A stretch of 64,000 nucleotides of DNA from positions 186,001-250,000 of the forward strand of contig NZ_JACSCW010000006.1 in NCBI RefSeq assembly GCF_014333585.1. The letters are read 5' to 3'. The translations under genes were made by a program, and so were the position numbers. The stretch is from Hymenobacter sp. BT188. Lineage in GTDB: Bacteria > Bacteroidota > Bacteroidia > Cytophagales > Hymenobacteraceae. Shown here piece by piece: positions 36,646 through 46,600 of the stretch (its first letter is position 1; each line of letters starts with the position of its first letter). The notes beneath the pieces are model-generated. The model saw nothing but the letters and a program-made list of their open reading frames with translations. It was not told the DNA's origin and ran no database searches.

Positions 36646-37263
36646 ATGACTTCTCCTCACTACCCCGACGGTACCGTACGTGCCCTGCTCGACACCGAAC
36701 TTGTAACCGAGGCTACCCGCACGGCTCTCCAGGCTCGCCTCGATGCGCCGCCCTACGAGCCCCAGTTTCTGGAGCCGGCCACCTACGATCTGCTGCGAGC
36801 CGTTGCCGCCTGCCTTTTCCCCCAGCCCGACCGCCCCGATGCCCCCATTGAGCTGGCCCCCGGCGTAGACCAGCGCCTTGCCGAAGGCCGTAGCGACGGC
36901 TGGCGCTACGACATAATGCCCCCCGACCGCGAAGCGTATCGCATGGGTCTGGGGGGCATTAATCAAACTTCCCATGCACTGTTTCAGCAGGAATTCCGGG
37001 CGCTAACTCCCGATGAGCAAGCCAGTGTGCTCCAACTCCTACAGGAAGGCAAAGCACCCGGCGAAGCGTGGGAAACAGTGCCTTCCGACCGTTTTTTCGA
37101 AGAAATGCTGGCCGAGTTAACGGAGCTTTATTATGCTCACCCCCTGGCCCAGGAAGAAATCGGGTACGTAGGCATGGCCGACGCCACCGGCTGGAATCGG
37201 CTTGGCCTAAACGACTTAGAACCCCGCGAACCGGAAGCTATTTCGCCCCAGCCAGGTTTGTAA
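36646..37263 (+). CDS. Gluconate 2-dehydrogenase subunit 3 family protein
   Basis: A 205-residue protein without a twin-arginine leader. It has the family motif LEPATYDLLRAVAACLFPQPD, PDRPDAPIELAPGVDQRLAEGR and the Asp/Glu-rich FFEEMLAELTELYYAHPLAQEEIGY. Subunit 3 proteins accompany GMC flavoprotein dehydrogenases. The next gene, 89 bases on, is exactly such a GMC oxidoreductase, so the two likely form a complex. Confidence 0.85.
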   Translation: MTSPHYPDGTVRALLDTELVTEATRTALQARLDAPPYEPQFLEPATYDLLRAVAACLFPQPDRPDAPIELAPGVDQRLAEGRSDGWRYDIMPPDREAYRMGLGGINQTSHALFQQEFRALTPDEQASVLQLLQEGKAPGEAWETVPSDRFFEEMLAELTELYYAHPLAQEEIGYVGMADATGWNRLGLNDLEPREPEAISPQPGL

Positions 37264-37352
37264 AAACGAGCTAACTCACTCTGGGAGCGTGGCACTCCGC
37301 CCTTTCTCAACTTACGATTGAACACGCCGCGGCGTATTTCTCAAAGACCATT

Positions 37353-39026
37353 ATGCCCGACGAAGAAGTAATAGAAGAAGGCGTGTTGAATCCGCTGAAG
37401 CAAGAAGTGCAAGACCCTTTGCTAAAGCAGATTATGCAGGAGTCGGCGCTTGAGCCCGAGCCCCAGCCCGCCGAAATCCCACTGCCCACCGATGAGGTCG
37501 ATTGCCTCGTTATCGGCACCGGAGCGGGCGGTGCGCCGCTGCTGGCGCGCTTGGCTATGGCTGGCCTGAAGATAGTAGCGCTGGAGGCCGGTCCCTGGCA
37601 CGACCCCAAAACTGATTTTGCCACCGACGAAAAAGCGCAGGAGTTTCTCTTTTGGAACGACGAGCGCCTTTCTGCGGGCAAAGACCCGGTGGCTTTCGGC
37701 AAAAACAACTCCGGCACTGGCGTAGGCGGCTCCACGCTACATTATACCGCCTATACGCCTCGCGCCCAACCCGATGACCTACACCTTAACCGCGACTTTG
37801 GCGTAGGCGTCGACTGGCCATTTGGCTATGAGGAATTGGAGCCTTATTACGAGGAGCTAGAGCACTTTCTGGGCATTTCTGGCCCAACGCCTTACCCTTG
37901 GGGACCCAAGCGAGGCCGTGGCTACCCGCTGGCTCCGCTGCCGCTCAATGGGGCTGCGCAACTCATGGAGCGAGCGTGTCAGCAGTTGGGCATCAGGACG
38001 TCGCCAGCGGCCAACGCTGCCCTGTCGGCGCGCTACTATCAGGAGGGCGTGGGCTGGCGCGAGGCATGCACCAACCGCGGCTTCTGCCAGGCGGGTTGCA
38101 GCACTGGCGCCAAAGCCAGCATGGACGTCACATTTCTGCCCTTGGCTGTAGCCCACGGCGCCGAGATTCGCCCCAACTGCTTTGTAACGGAGATTGAGCG
38201 CGACGGGCAGGGCCGCGTAACGGGCGTCGTGTATGAGCACAACGGTGTTACCCAGCGCCAGCGCTGCCGCCATCTGTTTATCTGCGCCGGAGCCGTTGAA
38301 ACGCCGCGTCTGTTGCTACTGAATGAGTTAGCTCTAAGCAGCGGGCATGTGGGGCGCAACTTTATGGCTCATCCCGGCGTGCAGGTGTGGGGCACTTTCC
38401 CCGAGGACATTCGACCCTATAAAGGCATTCCTGGGGGGCTTATTTCCGAGGACACCCACCGCCCACCAGATGCTGATTTCGCAGGTGGTTACCTATTGCA
38501 AAGCATTGGCATGATGCCCGTTACGTTTGCTGGTCAGGTAGTGCGGGAGCGGAAGCTCTGGGGGGCAAAATTGCGTGAGTATATGCGCAACTACAATCAC
38601 ATTGCCGGCATCAACATTCTGGGTGACTGCCTGCCTCACGAAGACAACTTCCTAGAGTTGGCTGAGGAAAAAGACGCCCGCGGTTTGCCTAAGCCCCGCC
38701 TGCACTTCACCAACCACGAAAATGAGATCCGCATGAACCGCCACGCCGAGCAGCTCATGCGCCGCATCTGGGAAACAGCCGGTGCTACCGATATCTGGGC
38801 GTTTCCGCGCTCGGCGCATGTAATTGGTACTGCCCGCATGGGTCTTTCCGGCGACGATGCCGTGGTAAACCCCGATGGTCGCGCCTTCGACGTGCCCAAC
38901 TTATACATCTGCGATAACTCTGTGTTTCCAAGCGCCTTAAGCGTTAACCCTGCTCTAACTATTATGGCCTTGAGCCTACGCACGGCTGATAAGTTTTTGG
39001 AAAGCGAACAAAGAAGAGACGCCTAA
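37353..39026 (+). CDS. GMC family FAD-dependent oxidoreductase
   Basis: A 557-residue protein: FAD-binding GTGAGGAPLLARLAMAGLKI, the GMC loop GVGGSTLHYTAYTPR, a Cys-rich segment (ACTNRGFCQAGCSTGAK) and the C-terminal SAHVIGTARMGL / NPALTIMALSLRTAD (His and Asn active-site region). The likely role is dehydrogenation of a sugar or sugar acid using the partner subunit. Two G6 words lie in it (38433, 38560), in different reading frames. It is 13 bases from the next gene. Confidence 0.92.
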   Translation: MPDEEVIEEGVLNPLKQEVQDPLLKQIMQESALEPEPQPAEIPLPTDEVDCLVIGTGAGGAPLLARLAMAGLKIVALEAGPWHDPKTDFATDEKAQEFLFWNDERLSAGKDPVAFGKNNSGTGVGGSTLHYTAYTPRAQPDDLHLNRDFGVGVDWPFGYEELEPYYEELEHFLGISGPTPYPWGPKRGRGYPLAPLPLNGAAQLMERACQQLGIRTSPAANAALSARYYQEGVGWREACTNRGFCQAGCSTGAKASMDVTFLPLAVAHGAEIRPNCFVTEIERDGQGRVTGVVYEHNGVTQRQRCRHLFICAGAVETPRLLLLNELALSSGHVGRNFMAHPGVQVWGTFPEDIRPYKGIPGGLISEDTHRPPDADFAGGYLLQSIGMMPVTFAGQVVRERKLWGAKLREYMRNYNHIAGINILGDCLPHEDNFLELAEEKDARGLPKPRLHFTNHENEIRMNRHAEQLMRRIWETAGATDIWAFPRSAHVIGTARMGLSGDDAVVNPDGRAFDVPNLYICDNSVFPSALSVNPALTIMALSLRTADKFLESEQRRDA

Positions 39027-39039
39027 CTATCCCTCTCTC

Positions 39040-40377
39040 ATGGCTAAAGGATTTCTAACCCACATCATAGACAAATTCGGCAACGGTGGTTATGAGGGCG
39101 ACCAATATGGCGGGGCCGGTGGCCACGACGGCAGCGGCCTACCTACTGGCGAATCCGGCAACTTCATGTTTGCCACCGGCATCGAGTGCTCCTATCCCAC
39201 TATCGATAATGGTCGTACCCGCCGCGACCTGCTGGCTGAGTGCGGACACTACGAACACTGGCAGAAAGACTTGCAGTTAGTCAAAGATTTGGGGCTGAAG
39301 GTATTGCGCTATGGTTTGCCGTACTACAGCATGCATAAAGGCCCCGGCCGCTACGACTGGGAGTTTGCTGATCTGGTGATGAACGAGATGAAGCGTTTGG
39401 GCATTACACCTATTCTGGACCTGCTGCACTTTGGCGTTCCCGACTGGCTGGGCAATTTTCAGAACCCCGAGTTGCCCGTACATTTTGCTGCGTTTGCCGG
39501 TGCCGTAGCCAAACGCTACCCCTGGGTCCGATACTACACGCCCATCAACGAAATCTTCGTTACAGCCCGTATGAGTGCGAAGGATGGCGCTTGGAACGAG
39601 CAACTGCGCACTGATAAAAGCTTCGTAACAGCTATGAAGCACTTGGTGGCCGCCAGCATTATGGCCAACCAAAAAATTGCCGAGCAGCGCCCCGACTGCA
39701 TCATCGTGCAGAGCGAATCGGCTGAGTATATCCACGAGCTAAAAGCGAGTCCGTGCTCTCAGATTAAGCTCGATAACAAGCTGCGCTTTCTGGCCCTGGA
39801 TCTTCTGTATGCCCACCACCCCGATGCCGACGTGCTCACGTATCTGCTCGATAACGGCCTGACGCGCAGGGAGTACGACTGGTTTATGGCCGGCGAGCCG
39901 CCCGGCTACCAGATTATGGGCAACGACTACTACGGCCGCAATGAGAAGATCATTCTGCCCAGCGGCGAAATCTGCACCAGCGTGGATGTGTTGGGCTGGT
40001 ACAACATCACGCTGGAATACTACAGCCGTTACCGCAAGCCGGTAATGCACACCGAAACCAACGTTTTTGAGGCCAGAGATGCCCCTACCTGGCTCTGGAA
40101 ACAGTGGGTAAATATCCTGCGAATGCGGGAAGAAGGCGTGCCCGTGCTGGGCTTCACGTGGTATTCCCTCATCGACCAGGTGGACTGGGACATCGGCCTG
40201 CGCCGCAAAGTAGGCACCGTAAACGCCTGCGGCCTCTACGACCTCGACCGTAACCCGCGTCCGGTAGCGGAAGCCTATAAACAGCTACTCCAGGAGTACG
40301 GCCAGATTACGATTGTGCCTCATGGTGAGCTGTTTGTAATAACGCCCAAACCAGCCACGCTGAAAGTGGAAATATAG
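39040..40377 (+). CDS. Family 1-type glycosidase-like protein
   Basis: A 445-residue TIM-barrel protein. TPINEIFVTAR places a Glu at the acid/base position of glycoside hydrolase family 1, and KPVMHTETNVFEA supplies a candidate nucleophile Glu. FMFATGIECSYPTIDNG, LKVLRYGLPYYSM and RYDWEFADLV are also family 1-like. It lacks a signal peptide. It follows the GMC gene by 13 bases, so the three genes probably process one glycoside or sugar. It is a distant family member, so the substrate is unknown. Confidence 0.82.
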   Translation: MAKGFLTHIIDKFGNGGYEGDQYGGAGGHDGSGLPTGESGNFMFATGIECSYPTIDNGRTRRDLLAECGHYEHWQKDLQLVKDLGLKVLRYGLPYYSMHKGPGRYDWEFADLVMNEMKRLGITPILDLLHFGVPDWLGNFQNPELPVHFAAFAGAVAKRYPWVRYYTPINEIFVTARMSAKDGAWNEQLRTDKSFVTAMKHLVAASIMANQKIAEQRPDCIIVQSESAEYIHELKASPCSQIKLDNKLRFLALDLLYAHHPDADVLTYLLDNGLTRREYDWFMAGEPPGYQIMGNDYYGRNEKIILPSGEICTSVDVLGWYNITLEYYSRYRKPVMHTETNVFEARDAPTWLWKQWVNILRMREEGVPVLGFTWYSLIDQVDWDIGLRRKVGTVNACGLYDLDRNPRPVAEAYKQLLQEYGQITIVPHGELFVITPKPATLKVEI

Positions 40378-40498
40378 TAGAAGAGGGGGCAGAGAAGGAA
40401 GCAACGGCCTGATAAACAATAGCATCTATTATATAAATGCTTAGCTTTTCTTAATATAGCAAACCCGAAATCTTTTCACTCTCCTTCCTCCACTACTT

Positions 40499-41931
40499 AT
40501 GCTTTCAACTAGACGCTTACTTCCCAGTCTGCTATTGGGTTTGGGGGCTTTTTTGCCCTGAATTCATGTAGTCAGAAAACCACGTCGGGAGTGGCCGGCG
40601 ACACAAATACCCCCCAGGCAGCGCCGGTAGCCAAAGTAGCTACCTACCAGGTGCCAGTAGAATATCTCACCCTCGACAATGGGCTAAAAGTGGTCCTTTC
40701 GCTCGATCATACTGTGCCCAAGGTTGTAATAGCGGTGTATTACGGAGTAGGCTTCCGCAACGAGCCGCGCAACCGCACTGGTTATGCGCATCTGTTTGAA
40801 CATCTAATGTTTCAGGGCTCTCAGAACCTGCCCAAAGGTGAGTTCGACAAGATAGGACAGAGCAGTGGCGGCATTAATAACGGCTCCACACGCTTTGATT
40901 TTACTAACTACTTCGAAATAGTGCCCGCTCACAAGCTCGAAACCTTACTTTGGGTGGAAAGTGACCGGATGCGCAGCGTGGCCCTTACGCCAGCCAGCCT
41001 GGAAAACCAGCAGGGTGTGGTGAAAAACGAGGTGAAGGTCAATGTGCTCAATCAACCCTACGGCGGCTTTCCATGGCTGGATATGCCCCAGTATGCCAAC
41101 AAAAACTGGCACAATGCTCACAACTTCTACGGCGACCTTAAGGACCTCGACGCAGCGACCCTGGAAGATGCAGAATCCTTTTTCAAGACTTTTTACGCGC
41201 CTAACAACGCGGCTTTGGTCGTAGTAGGTGACTTTGACCCATCGGACGCCAAAACCTGGGTCAAAAAGTACTTCGATAGTATTCCCAAGGCAACGTTGCC
41301 GCCTAAAGCAGATCTGACTGAGCCTCGCCAAGAGAAGGAGCAGCGCTTCAGCAAAGACGATAAGCTGGCCACCAAGCCCGCGCTGGCTTTTGCCTATCAC
41401 ATGCCCGACAAAAACACGCCGGAGTATTACGCCATGGGCCTGCTCGACCAGATTCTGTTGCAGGGCAACGACAGCCGCCTGTACCAAGCCTTGGTGCAGG
41501 AGCGCGGCTACACGGGCTCGGTGAGTGGTGGTATCAATTCGGGCCTCGGTAACATGTTCAATTACAACGGCCCCATGCTCTGGGATGGCAGCCTGGTGTA
41601 TGACAAAACTGTATCGGCCGACTCGGTAGTAGCCGTGCTGGACCGTGAAATTCAGCGGCTCGACAAAGAAGGCGTAAGCCAGGAGCTGCTGGATCTGGCC
41701 ATCGTCAAAATGCGCTCTGACCTGTACGACCAGGTAAGTCAGACCTTCGGCTTCGGAAAAGCTGATCTGCTGGCCAGCTTCGCTTTATTTGAGAACGACC
41801 CCAAGCGCATCAATGAGCTCGAAAGCGAGTTTCGAAAAGTGACGCCCGAGCTAATGCAGAAGACGCTACGTGAGTACCTGCGTTCTACCAACCGGACCAT
41901 TCTCACAATCAACCCACTGGCTAAAAGCTAG
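40499..41931 (+). CDS. M16 zinc peptidase (catalytic type) with frame-broken lipoprotein signal
   Basis: From the GTG at 40591 the frame encodes 446 residues. The zinc motif HLFEH (GYAHLFEHLMFQGS) and the downstream Glu (NQQGVVKNEVKVN) are intact, so the enzyme core looks active. The real start is probably the ATG at 40499: it opens a perfect signal peptide (MLSTRRLLPSLLLGLGAF) that then stops at 40559, while the adjoining frame supplies ALNSC, an ideal lipobox. Adding one base in the G5 (40543-40547) or T6 (40549-40554) run restores GLGGFFALNSC or GLGAFFALNSC. Every nearby word of this type has six G. The operon partner follows six bases later. Confidence 0.82.
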
Positions 41932-41952
41932 TACCTTATGAAGCTTCATCTT

Positions 41953-43344
41953 ATGAAAAAGATAATTCTTGGCCTGCTAAGTGTTGCTTGTACTTTTAGC
42001 GCCCCCGCTTTTGCTCAGAAGCAAACCCCACCCGTCGGCGGCACTCCCCGCGACTTTACTTTGCCCCCCAAAACGGAGTTTACGCTGGATAATGGCCTGC
42101 AAGCCACGCTGGTACCCTACGGTGACATTCCGAAAGTAACGGTGAGCATGATTGTGCAAGTAGGCAACGTGCACGAGGGCGCCAATGAAAACGGCCTGGC
42201 CGATATTATGGGTCGCCTGATGCGAGAGGGAACCACGACGCTTTCGGCCAAAGAGATTTCGGCAAAAGCCGCTCGCATGGGAGGCTCGCTCGATGTGTCG
42301 GTAGGCCCAAACCAAACGGTCATCTCAGGTTCCGTGTTGTCAGAATACGGGCCCGAACTAGTGAAGCTCATGGCTGACTTAGTGCAAAACCCCGCTTTTC
42401 CGCCCAGTGAGATAGAGCGTATCAAAAATGACTTTAAGCGGGAAACGAACCTGGCTCGCTCCCGGCCCGGCACTCAGGCCCGCATGAAGTTCACGATGGC
42501 CCTGTACCAAGGTCACCCCTACGGCCGTGATATGCCCACCGACGCACAAATCAACGCCCACGGTCCGGAGCAGGTGCGCGACTTTTACGCCAAGCAATTT
42601 GGCGCCCAGCGTACATCGGTATATGCCGCTGGCAGATTCGATGAAAAGGCCATGCGCGAAGCTGTTACATCTTCCCTGAGCAATTGGACCAAGGGCCCGG
42701 CGCCCCGTATCGAGATTGCCAAGCCCGTCACCAAAACCGATCTGATGGTGCAGGACCGACCCGGCGCGCCCCAGTCTACGTTGGTTATCGGCCTGCCCGT
42801 CATTGATCCTACCCACCCTGATTATACCCGTCTGCGAATCATGAACTCGCTGCTGGGGGGCTCTTTCGGCTCACGTATCACCCGCAATATCAGGGAGGAT
42901 AAAGGCTACACGTATTCTCCCTACAGCAGCATTAATGCTCGCTATCGGGCCGGCGAGTGGTCGGAAGTAGCCGACGTAACCACCGAGCACACGGGCAACT
43001 CGCTCAAGGAGATTGTGTATGAAATTGAGCGTCTCCAGAAGGAAGCCCCCACGGCCGAGGAGCTAGAAGGCATCAAAAATTATGAGGCGGGGTTGTTTGT
43101 GCTGCGCAATTCTACCCCAGCCGGCATTATCGGCCAGCTGAGCTTCCTCGACTTTCATGGCTTGCCCGACAGCTACCTTACCAACCAGGTAAAAGCCATC
43201 CACACCATTACACCGAAAGAGGTGCAGGATGCGGCTAAGAAATACGTCCGCCCCGATGAGATGACCATCGTCGTTGTGGGAGACAAAAAGGTGATTGATC
43301 CGCAGCTAAAGAAGTTTCAGGCCGAGCGGAAAAAGTCGCTCTAA
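41953..43344 (+). CDS. M16 peptidase, non-catalytic partner
   Basis: A 463-residue secreted protein (signal KIILGLLSVACTFSAPAFAQ) of the M16 fold: FTLDNGLQATLVPYGDIPKVTVSMIV, then the position of the zinc motif reads GLADIMGRLMREG, lacking HxxEH. The C-terminal half (LLGGSFGSRITRNIREDKGYTYS) has the Arg/Tyr pair used by the partner chain. M16B enzymes often work as a catalytic plus a non-catalytic chain, which fits these two genes. An ATG at 41938 is an alternative start. G6 words fall at 42064 and 42855. Confidence 0.9.
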   Translation: MKKIILGLLSVACTFSAPAFAQKQTPPVGGTPRDFTLPPKTEFTLDNGLQATLVPYGDIPKVTVSMIVQVGNVHEGANENGLADIMGRLMREGTTTLSAKEISAKAARMGGSLDVSVGPNQTVISGSVLSEYGPELVKLMADLVQNPAFPPSEIERIKNDFKRETNLARSRPGTQARMKFTMALYQGHPYGRDMPTDAQINAHGPEQVRDFYAKQFGAQRTSVYAAGRFDEKAMREAVTSSLSNWTKGPAPRIEIAKPVTKTDLMVQDRPGAPQSTLVIGLPVIDPTHPDYTRLRIMNSLLGGSFGSRITRNIREDKGYTYSPYSSINARYRAGEWSEVADVTTEHTGNSLKEIVYEIERLQKEAPTAEELEGIKNYEAGLFVLRNSTPAGIIGQLSFLDFHGLPDSYLTNQVKAIHTITPKEVQDAAKKYVRPDEMTIVVVGDKKVIDPQLKKFQAERKKSL

Positions 43345-43366
43345 TACCGCTTCCGCCTAGTATTAA

Positions 43367-43398
43367 AAGGGACTGACCAGCTGGTCAGTCCCTTCTTG
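43367..43398 (+). terminator. Terminator after the M16 pair
   Basis: AAGGGACTGACCAG and its complement form a 28-base perfect palindrome (43367-43394) without a loop gap, followed by CTTG. Confidence 0.75.
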
Positions 43399-43444
43399 TT
43401 TCAGGGTGCGCAAATGAGGGTAAACTTTTTTCGTCGTCTTGCTG

Positions 43445-43452
43445 TATCTTTG
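43445..43452 (+). promoter_or_regulatory. Likely promoter box of the metH transcript
   Basis: TATCTTTG exactly matches TAnnTTTG. It ends seven bases before the first riboswitch pairing, so the RNA would begin almost at the aptamer. No good TTTG is seen at the usual upstream distance. Confidence 0.5.
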
Positions 43453-43459
43453 CTCAGCT

Positions 43460-43564
43460 ACTTATCCAGAAAGACCGAGGGACTGGGCCCTACGACGTCT
43501 TGGCAACCTGAGTAAAACAAGGTGCCAACTCCCATTTTGCCCCCCAGGGCAAAAGAAGATAAGT
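43460..43564 (+). promoter_or_regulatory. SAM-I (S-box) riboswitch upstream of metH
   Basis: P1 is ACTTATC (43460-43466) with GATAAGT (43558-43564). Conserved S-box elements follow in order: AGACCGAGGGACTGGGCCC, GCAACCTG and AAGGTGCCAACTCCC. P4 is TTTTGCCC/GGGCAAAA (43535-43554), built on a G6 word. SAM binding should lower metH expression. It is the only clear cis-control of methionine synthase here. Confidence 0.93.
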
Positions 43565-43572
43565 GCGGAGCC

Positions 43573-43620
43573 GCGTTTTGAGGTTCTTTCTGGATAAGCA
43601 GCGCTAAAAACGCCTTTTTC
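43573..43620 (+). terminator. Expression platform of the metH riboswitch
   Basis: GCGTTTT (43573-43579) pairs with AAAACGC (43607-43613), followed by CTTTTTC, a terminator shape. Between the arms, CTTTCTGGATAAG (43586-43598) is the perfect 13-base complement of CTTATCCAGAAAG at 43461-43473 (the 5' side of P1). Without SAM that long pairing could form and disturb both P1 and the terminator; with SAM, P1 would free the hairpin. A purine-rich AAGGAG precedes the ATG at 43634, unusual in this genome. Confidence 0.6.
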
Positions 43621-43633
43621 TGAAGGAGATCTT

Positions 43634-46600
43634 ATGAAAACGACTCGCCCCGCCTCCCCCCTTTACGACATTCTCCAACAGCGCATTCTGGTGCTTGATG
43701 GCGCCATGGGCACCATGATTCAGCGTCATCCGCTGACGGAGGAGGACTTTCGGGGCGCACGCTTCGCCGACCATCCCAAGCCCCTGCGTGGCAACAATGA
43801 CCTGCTCAGCCTTACCCGCCCTGATATTATCAGTGGTATCCACGCCGAGTATTTCGCTGCAGGCGCCGACATGGTGGAAACCAACACCTTCAGTGGCACC
43901 ACCATCGCTCAGGCTGATTATGGCTTGGAGTACCTAGCGTATGAGCTCAACTACGAGTCGGCTCGCTTGGCCCGCGAAGTGGCCGATGAGTTTACTGCCC
44001 GCGAGCCGCACAAGCCGCGCTTTGTGGCAGGTGCCATCGGCCCTACCAACCGCACCGCTTCGCTCTCACCCGATGTGAACCGCCCCGGCTTCCGCGCCGT
44101 GACCTTCGACGAGCTGGCTACCGCGTACCTAGAGCAGGTGCGCGGCTTGGTGGAAGGTGGTTCGGATACACTGTTGATTGAAACCATCTTCGACACACTC
44201 AACGCCAAAGCGGCGTTGTATGCCGTGCAGAAGTATTTCGACGAAGGCGGCAAAGTGGTGCCGGTCATGATTTCGGGCACAATTACCGACGCGTCGGGGC
44301 GCACACTTTCGGGGCAGACGGTAGAGGCATTCTGGAACTCTATCAGTCACTTGCCGCTGCTGAGCGTGGGCTTGAACTGTGCCCTGGGTGCTGATCAACT
44401 GCACGTCTATGTGAAAGAGCTAAGCCGCATTGCCGATGTGCACGTTTCGGCCTATCCGAATGCTGGTTTGCCTAATGCCTTCGGCGGCTACGATGAGTCG
44501 GCGCAGGAATTTGCGGCTGTCGTTGAAAACTACTTAAAAGAAGGCATCGTGACGGTGGCGGGTGGCTGTTGTGGCACCACACCACAGCACATTGCCGAGC
44601 TAGCTAAGCTGGCCGAAAAATATCAGCCGCGCCAACTACCCGAAGTACCCAAAGCCACTCGTTTAGCTGGTTTGGAGCCGTTTGGTATCACCCCCAACAG
44701 CTTGTTTGTGAACGTGGGCGAGCGGTGCAACGTGACTGGCTCCCGCGCTTTCGCCCGCCTCATCCGCACGGGGGCTTATGAGCAGGCCCTGCAAGTAGCC
44801 CGCGACCAGGTAGAAGGCGGCGCCCAAGTACTCGACGTAAACATGGACGAAGGCATGCTCGACTCGGAGCAGGCCATGACCACTTTTCTCAACCTAATTG
44901 CCTCCGAGCCCGACATTTCGCGGGTTCCGGTGATGATTGACTCCTCAAAGTGGAGCGTGCTGGAAGCCGGCCTGAAGTGCGTGCAGGGCAAAAGCATTGT
45001 CAACTCGATTTCGCTGAAAGAAGGCGAGGAAGTTTTCAAGGAGCGCGCCCACACCGTGCGCCAGTACGGCGCGGCTATGGTCGTTATGGCCTTCGATGAG
45101 AACGGCCAAGCCGACTCTCTTGAGCGGCGTATCGAAATCTGTAAGCGTAGCTATGATATCCTGGTAAAAGAAGTAGGCTTCCCGGCTGAGGATGTCATCT
45201 TCGACCCCAATATCCTGACCGTGGGCACCGGCATGGAGGAGCACCGCAACTACGCCCTTGATTTTATTGAAGCCGTGCGGTGGATTAAAGCCAACCTGCC
45301 CGGCGCCCTTACTAGCGGCGGCGTCAGCAACATCAGCTTCTCCTACCGCGGTAACGACGTAGTTCGTGAAGCCATGCACACCTCTTTCCTCTACCACGCC
45401 ATTCGCGCTGGTCTGGACATGGGCATCGTAAACCCCAGCCAACTGGGCGTGTATGACGAGATTCCGAAAGACCTATTGGAGTTGGTAGAAGACGTGCTGC
45501 TCAACCGTCGCCCCGATGCTACTGAGCGCCTCGTGGATTTTGCCGAAACAGTGAAGCAGAAGGACAAGGTGGAAGTGGTGGCGGACGCTTGGCGCAGTCT
45601 GCCCGTGGCCGAGCGCCTGCAACACGCACTGGTTCGCGGCATCACCGAGTTTATTGATGAAGACACGGAAGAAGTACGCCAGCAAGTAGGCCGGCCGCTG
45701 GAAGTAATTGAAGGCCCACTCATGGCCGGCATGAACGTAGTTGGTGACTTATTCGGTGCCGGCAAAATGTTCCTGCCGCAAGTAGTAAAGTCGGCCCGCG
45801 TGATGAAGAAAGCGGTGGCCTATCTGGAGCCTTTCCTGCTAGCCGATAAGCAAGGCTCGGAGCGGCAAACAGCCGGTAAAATCCTGCTAGCTACGGTGAA
45901 AGGCGACGTGCACGACATCGGCAAAAACATCGTGGGTGTGGTACTGGCCTGCAACAACTTCGACATCGTGGACCTCGGCGTGATGGTGCCGTTGGAGCGC
46001 ATTCTGGACGAAGCAGAGAAGCAAAATGTAGACGTAATCGGCCTAAGCGGCTTGATTACACCCAGCCTCGATGAGATGGTGTACGTGGCGCAGGAGATGG
46101 AAAAGCGTGGCCTGAAGACGCCGCTGCTTATTGGCGGGGCTACTACTTCCCGTCTGCATGCGGCCGTGAAGGTGGCGCCCAACTACTCCGGGCCGATGGT
46201 GCATGTGCACGACGCTTCGCGCTCGGTGGGCGTGGCAGCTAGTCTACTCGGTTCCAGTGCTGAAACCTATGCCAAGACCGTTAGCGACGAGTACGCGGCT
46301 CTCCGCGCCGACTATGCCACCCGCCAACGGGAGAAAAACTACCTGACCATCGAAGCGGCTCGCGAAAACCAGTTTAAGGCTGATTGGGAGATTACTCCGA
46401 TTACCAAGCCGACCTTCCTCGGCACGAAAGTACTCGACAACTATCCGCTGGCCGAGCTGGCCGACTATATCGACTGGACGCCGTTTTTCCACACTTGGGA
46501 GCTGAAAGGTAGATATCCGCGCATTCTGGAGGACGAAAACCTCGGCGAAGCAGCTACCAAGCTGTTTGCTGATGCCCAAGCAATGCTCCAGAAGGTTATC

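Noticed and set aside
40591..41931. Calling the first M16 gene a pseudogene
   Set aside because: The catalytic motif and full-length domain are intact; only the export signal is out of frame, and it could be restored by one base.
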